DNA of 64,000 bases from JBGTCD01 sp041749015 (GTDB lineage: Bacteria > Bacteroidota > Bacteroidia > Cytophagales > Cyclobacteriaceae). Made by a program: the position numbers and the translations under genes. Positions 60,457 through 64,000 of the stretch are shown one piece after another. The notes under the pieces were generated by a model. That model was not told where the DNA came from. It worked only from the letters and a program-made list of their open reading frames with translations, and ran no database searches. How positions within the stretch are numbered: the first letter of the stretch is position 1; each line of letters starts with the position of its first letter. The DNA is taken from assembly GCA_041749015.1 (NCBI GenBank), contig JBGTCD010000155.1, positions 41,284 through 105,283 on the forward strand, read 5' to 3'.

Positions 60457-60910
60457 ATGCTTAAGATAACATTGATGCTCTTTCTCTGTTTTTCCATGCT
60501 CAATTGTAGTGGGCAAAAAAAAGAAGGATTGACAGAGTTAGTGGACCCAATATCATCAGGGACTCCATTTGTTTTGAAGCGCAATGATATGTTTTTGGAC
60601 GTATCAAGTAAATTGGAAGTTCAAGAGATTAAAGGGATAGTAGGGTTGGTAGTATTCATTGATAGCACCGAAAATTTAACTGGGTTCAATATATTAAAAT
60701 TAACCGGTGGAATCTAGTGATGGTGCAAATGTGAACTTCACAAGTTATCATGGTTTTAACAAACCCTATCAAATAGAGGATTATCCAAGGGAGGTACAAC
60801 AATTCTACTCCTGGATTCAAGAATACGTTAATGAGCTTGAGTTTGAAAGGAATAAAAATGTACCACTAAAAGCTGTAAATGAGATGACCTTTATTGCTAG
60901 AATAAAATAG
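60457..60910 (+). pseudogene. lipoprotein gene with a frameshift near 60705
   Basis: From the ATG at 60457 a lipoprotein signal (MLKITLMLFLCFSMLNCSGQ, lipobox Cys17) and ~70 more residues are read to a TAG at 60715-60717. The next frame then continues without a gap of sense (ESSDGANVNFTSYHGFNKPY, ending AVNEMTFIARIK, TAG at 60908-60910). One base change in length near 60700-60710 would join both into one ~150-aa protein. The GLVVFIDSTENLTGFNILKL segment recalls the TonB-C-like strand seen in the protein at 1830. It could also be a sequencing error. Confidence 0.65.
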
Positions 60911-60966
60911 TAGATAAACCGTGCCCCCAGCTATCCGTAGTTTGAAGTCACCCATAAAATAAAGCT

Positions 60967-61624
60967 GTCCTGAGTTTGCAACTCAGGACTTTTCTTTTTA
61001 AAATCAAAAACAAGCTATGGCAACCTGAGGTTACAAAATCAGGAACAAAGATGGTATTCATTTTATTAGCTTCGCTATTGTTGAATGGATTGATGTATTT
61101 ACAAGGAAGGAATATAGAGATATTGTTGTAGAAAGTCTTAAGTATTGCCAACAAGAGCGCGGTTTGCAGATTTATAGCTGGTGTATCATGAGTAACCATG
61201 TGCATTTGATAGTTTCAGCAAAGCAAAGTGACCTGAGTGAAATACTGAGAGATTTTAAAAAATATACTGCTAAGGAAATTATTAAAGCAATAACAAGTCA
61301 TCCAGGTGAAAGTCGAAGAGACTGGATGCTGGAAATATTCAGAAGAGCCGGTGCCAGTAATAGCCGAAATGCAACTTATCAATTTTGGAGACAGGATAAC
61401 CAGCCTAAGGAATTATTCAGTGTAGGCTTCTCAGACGAAAAATTGGAATATGTACATAACAATCCGGTAGCAGCAGGAATAGTTGAAAAGGCATAAGAAT
61501 ATGTATATAGCAGTGCAAGGGATTATTATGAAGGTAAGAATGTAGGTTTAATTGAAATTGAGTTTTTGGATGGGTAGGGTATGAAATTAAATTTTATTAT
61601 CGTCCTGAGTTGCAAACTCAGGAC
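60967..61624. mobile_element. RAYT/REP unit (REP-associated transposase remnant between mirrored REPs)
   Basis: A 23-bp palindrome at 60967-60989 (GTCCTGAG-TTTGCAA-CTCAGGAC) and its exact reverse complement at 61602-61624 flank a decayed tyrosine transposase gene. Such an arrangement is typical of REP-associated tyrosine transposases, which mobilise single-copy REP hairpins. Confidence 0.8.
61017..61577 (+). pseudogene. REP-associated tyrosine transposase (RAYT, IS200-like), decayed
   Basis: A single frame from ATG 61017 to TAG 61575 reads like a full RAYT apart from two in-frame stops: TGA at 61026 (after Met-Ala-Thr) and TAA at 61494. Conserved text includes FISFAIVEWIDVFTRKEYRD, the metal-binding HVHLIVSAKQ motif (HxH within MSNHVHL), and YQFWRQDNQPKELFS, VHNNPVAAGIVEKA. 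The catalytic Tyr region is present. The internal part 61164-61496 is intact. Probably inactive unless the stops are read through. Confidence 0.85.
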
Positions 61625-61632
61625 AGCATTGT

Positions 61633-61657
61633 TGGTCGTAGCGGGACGCCACGACCA
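61633..61657. repeat. GC-rich REP-like hairpin
   Basis: Arms TGGTCGT/ACGACCA (7 bp) with an inner GCG/CGC pair, between the RAYT unit and the convergent ppx gene; may end transcripts from both sides. Confidence 0.65.
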
Positions 61658-61681
61658 GTTAAGGATGGATGATTAGAACCC

Positions 61682-62605
61682 CTAAAACCTCGTAAATAAC
61701 ACCCCCTCCTTTAGCGCATGGGTAGACACCCGGATGTTGGAGATGTCCAGCCATTGGAGGATAAAATTTACCAAACAGGAGGCCACCACAATCATGTCTA
61801 CCCGCATGGGCAGCATCCCCGGGATACTGAGCCTTTGAGATTGATTTTTTGTAATGAGTTGCCGATGCAGGTCCAGGTATCCCTTTAGGGTCAAAGGGAT
61901 CTCTCCCGAGCGTGCATCCGCCGTGATGCCATTGGCCAGGCAGTACATTTCACTCAGGGTATCGAAGGTGCCGGAACTGCCCACCAATACCTTAGGTCGG
62001 TGGTCAAGACAAGCTTTTTGTAATGAAATGAGGGCTTTGGTCAAGAAGGCTTCCAATTGTTGGATTGCCTCAGGGCCGATGGGATCCTGGTGGTGGAACA
62101 AATCGACCAGCCGCTGCGCCCCTACTTCAAAACTTTCCAGCCAGAGGATCCCGCTTTCCTTACCGATAATAAATTCCACACTGCCACCGCCAATGTCCAT
62201 CACCAGCACTGGCTGAGGCCCGATTGCCAGCCCCGCCTTTACCCCCTCAAAAATGTACCTGGCTTCTTCCGGTCCGGATAGCACCTCCGGTTCCAGGCCT
62301 GCAATGTCTTTAATCATTCGTAAAAATTCAGACCCATTCCTGGCACTTCTCGTAGCGCTGGTAGCGACTGAATGGACCTCGCTGACCATATAGGATTTAA
62401 GAAGTTTGTTAAATTCCCCCAATGCTTTGGCGGCTCTTTCCATGGCTTCATCGGTAATGTACCCATTGGAAATACCCCTCTGTCCCAGTCGTACCGGCAG
62501 CTTAATGTCCTCCAGAATTACGGGCTTCCCTTTTCCGACTGAGGCAATGAGCAGGTGGAAGGTATTGGTGCCCATATCGACGATTCCTACATTTTTTTGG
62601 CTCAT
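61682..62605 (-). CDS. Ppx/GppA family exopolyphosphatase
   Basis: 307 aa, the short one-module form. NVGIVDMGTNTFHLLIASVG (phosphate-1 loop of the ASKHA fold), VATSATRSARNGSEFL, SGPEEARYIFEGVKAG, DIGGGSVEFIIG (phosphate-2) and VGSSGTFDTLSEM. It cleaves polyphosphate or (p)ppGpp-type pentaphosphate at the 5' end; which one cannot be told. The C-terminal HD-like domain of longer Ppx proteins is absent. Single gene. Confidence 0.93.
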   Translation of the reverse strand: MSQKNVGIVDMGTNTFHLLIASVGKGKPVILEDIKLPVRLGQRGISNGYITDEAMERAAKALGEFNKLLKSYMVSEVHSVATSATRSARNGSEFLRMIKDIAGLEPEVLSGPEEARYIFEGVKAGLAIGPQPVLVMDIGGGSVEFIIGKESGILWLESFEVGAQRLVDLFHHQDPIGPEAIQQLEAFLTKALISLQKACLDHRPKVLVGSSGTFDTLSEMYCLANGITADARSGEIPLTLKGYLDLHRQLITKNQSQRLSIPGMLPMRVDMIVVASCLVNFILQWLDISNIRVSTHALKEGVLFTRF

Positions 62606-62675
62606 TTCTTAATTTAGAAGTTTCAAATTATTGGTGATGGTCTTGAATTCTACTTCAAAATCCCTTATGATGTCC

Positions 62676-62683
62676 TATATTTG
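62676..62683 (+). promoter_or_regulatory. -7 element before the acyl-CoA carboxylase gene
   Basis: TATATTTG, 22 bp upstream of the ATG at 62706; no clear TTTG at -33. Confidence 0.5.
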
Positions 62684-62705
62684 AATTTACTATGTGATTT
62701 ACAAT

Positions 62706-64000
62706 ATGGATACCAATAAATCAAGTGCTGAAAATCAGAAGAAATTTGAAGAACTCCGCCAAATCAATCAAAAAGCATCGGTTGGAGGCGGTGAAGACCG
62801 GATAAAGTCACAACATGATAAGGGTAAGCTCACCGCCAGGGAGCGCCTTGATCTCTTACTAGACAAGGGCAGCTTCGAAGAAATTGGCCGGTTGGTCGAG
62901 CACCGGTCCCACGATTTTGGCCTTCAAAAACAAAAGTTTCCAGGTGATGGGGTAGTAACGGGCTATGGCACCATAGAGGGCCGCTTGGTCTATGTGTATT
63001 CACAGGATTTCACCGTATTTGGTGGCTCTCTATCAGAAGCGCATGCAGAAAAGATCGTTAGAATAATGGACCTGGCTATGAAAAACGGCGCACCTATTAT
63101 TGGTCTCAATGACTCTGGAGGTGCCAGGATTCAGGAAGGGGTGGTCTCCCTTGGCGGGTATGCAGATATTTTTTATCGCAACACCCGAGCCTCCGGGGTG
63201 GTACCACAGATTTCAGCCATTATGGGTCCCTGCGCCGGTGGTGCAGTGTACTCCCCAGCCATAACGGATTTTATTTTTATGGTAGAAAATACTTCCTATA
63301 TGTTTGTGACAGGCCCAAACGTCGTTAAAACAGTGACCCAGGAGCAAGTCACCTCCGAGGAACTGGGAGGCGCCTCTACCCACAGTCAGAAGAGTGGTGT
63401 GACCCATTTTTCCTGTGCCAATGAGGTAGCATGCATCCAGGAAATCAGAACCCTGCTCACCTATATCCCACAGAATTGCGAAGAGGAAGCTCCCGAACGC
63501 CAATATGAAAATGGTGATGAGGATTTGCGCCCTGTATTGAATACCATCGTACCGGCCCACCCCAATCAGCCCTATGATATCCGTGAAGTCATCAATGGGA
63601 TAGCTGATCGGGATACTTTTTTTGAAGTGCATAAGAATTTTGCTGAAAACATCGTAGTAGGATTTGCGAGAATAGCAGGCAGGTCTATCGGCATTGTAGG
63701 GAACCAGCCTGCATCACTAGCGGGCGTGCTGGATATTGATTCCAGTCGTAAAGGGGCCAGGTTTGTGAGGTTTTGTGATAGTTTTAATATTCCGCTCCTG
63801 GTTTTGGTGGATGTGCCGGGGTTCTTGCCTGGTACAGATCAGGAATGGAATGGCATCATCACCAATGGGGCGAAGTTATTATATGCCTTCAGCGAGGCAA
63901 CAGTGCCCAGAGTTACTGTGATCACCCGAAAGGCTTATGGAGGCGCTTATGATGTGATGAACTCCAAACATATTGGCGCAGATATGAATTATGCGTGGCC
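62706..64000 (+). CDS. acyl-CoA carboxylase beta subunit (carboxyltransferase; propionyl-CoA type), 3' partial
   Basis: 432 codons to the window edge, about 85% of the usual ~510. MDTNKSSAENQKKFEELRQI, LTARERLDLLLDKGSFEEIG, FPGDGVVTGYGTIEGRLVYV, YSQDFTVFGGSLSEAHAEKI, GLNDSGGARIQEGV (acyl-CoA oxyanion hole), GPCAGGAVYSPAITDF, then in the C-terminal half IVGNQPASLAGVLDIDSSRK and VDVPGFLPGTDQEWNGII, TRKAYGGAYDVM. It transfers CO2 from carboxybiotin to propionyl-CoA or a related acyl-CoA. The biotin carrier at 23176 could be its partner. Confidence 0.95.
   Translation, partial: MDTNKSSAENQKKFEELRQINQKASVGGGEDRIKSQHDKGKLTARERLDLLLDKGSFEEIGRLVEHRSHDFGLQKQKFPGDGVVTGYGTIEGRLVYVYSQDFTVFGGSLSEAHAEKIVRIMDLAMKNGAPIIGLNDSGGARIQEGVVSLGGYADIFYRNTRASGVVPQISAIMGPCAGGAVYSPAITDFIFMVENTSYMFVTGPNVVKTVTQEQVTSEELGGASTHSQKSGVTHFSCANEVACIQEIRTLLTYIPQNCEEEAPERQYENGDEDLRPVLNTIVPAHPNQPYDIREVINGIADRDTFFEVHKNFAENIVVGFARIAGRSIGIVGNQPASLAGVLDIDSSRKGARFVRFCDSFNIPLLVLVDVPGFLPGTDQEWNGIITNGAKLLYAFSEATVPRVTVITRKAYGGAYDVMNSKHIGADMNYAW

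Overview
The window looks like a chromosome segment of a Bacteroidota bacterium, most likely of the order Cytophagales. The evidence is the promoter style (TTTG-N19-TAnnTTTG), the A-rich, Shine-Dalgarno-poor start regions, the zinc-free L36, the SusC-like CarboxypepD_reg and DUF5686-type envelope proteins, LytS/LytTR signalling and Bacteroidota-type RpoB/RpoC. The genus cannot be read from the sequence alone.

Layout. 1-5000 is accessory: the 3' part of an RHS gene with an AT-rich tip carrying a JAMM-like HTHP motif, an overlapping secreted protein with a TonB-C-like end, a coiled-coil/beta-barrel protein, a stranded 3' end of mnmE, and a tRNA-Leu followed by two tandem ~124-bp repeats that contain broken copies of its 5' half. 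5050-23700 is mostly core: SAM hydrolase and ABM monooxygenase, phoH, an acetyltransferase, rarA, a LytS/LytTR pair, two ECF sigma/anti-sigma pairs placed head to head, gmk, nadD, a large DUF5686-type envelope protein, frr, pyrH and a biotin carrier protein. Palindromic intergenic repeats occur around 7.7-8.7 kb.

23.8-55.8 kb is one long gene-expression cluster: tRNA-Tyr, tRNA-Gly, tRNA-Thr, tuf, tRNA-Trp, secE, nusG, rplKAJL, rpoB, rpoC, a DUF3467 gene, rpsL, rpsG, fusA, rpsJ, then the S10, spc and alpha operons (rplC to rplQ, including secY, map, infA, rpmJ and rpoA). Promoters, terminators and intercistronic hairpins divide it into units. The six promoters in front of translation genes share an extended -7 element followed by a small inverted repeat at the expected start of the transcript.

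55.8-64 kb carries carA, eno, an FtsB/DivIC-like protein, an outer-membrane barrel protein, an Ldh-family oxidoreductase, a frameshifted lipoprotein gene, a decayed REP-associated (RAYT) transposase between two mirrored REP palindromes, a Ppx/GppA phosphatase, and the start of a biotin-dependent acyl-CoA carboxylase beta subunit cut by the window end.

No convincing new multi-gene system is present. The best leads are the RHS tip and its partner, the tRNA-Leu pseudo-array next to the mnmE scar, the initial-transcribed inverted repeats of the translation promoters, and the split palindromic element around a small secreted protein.
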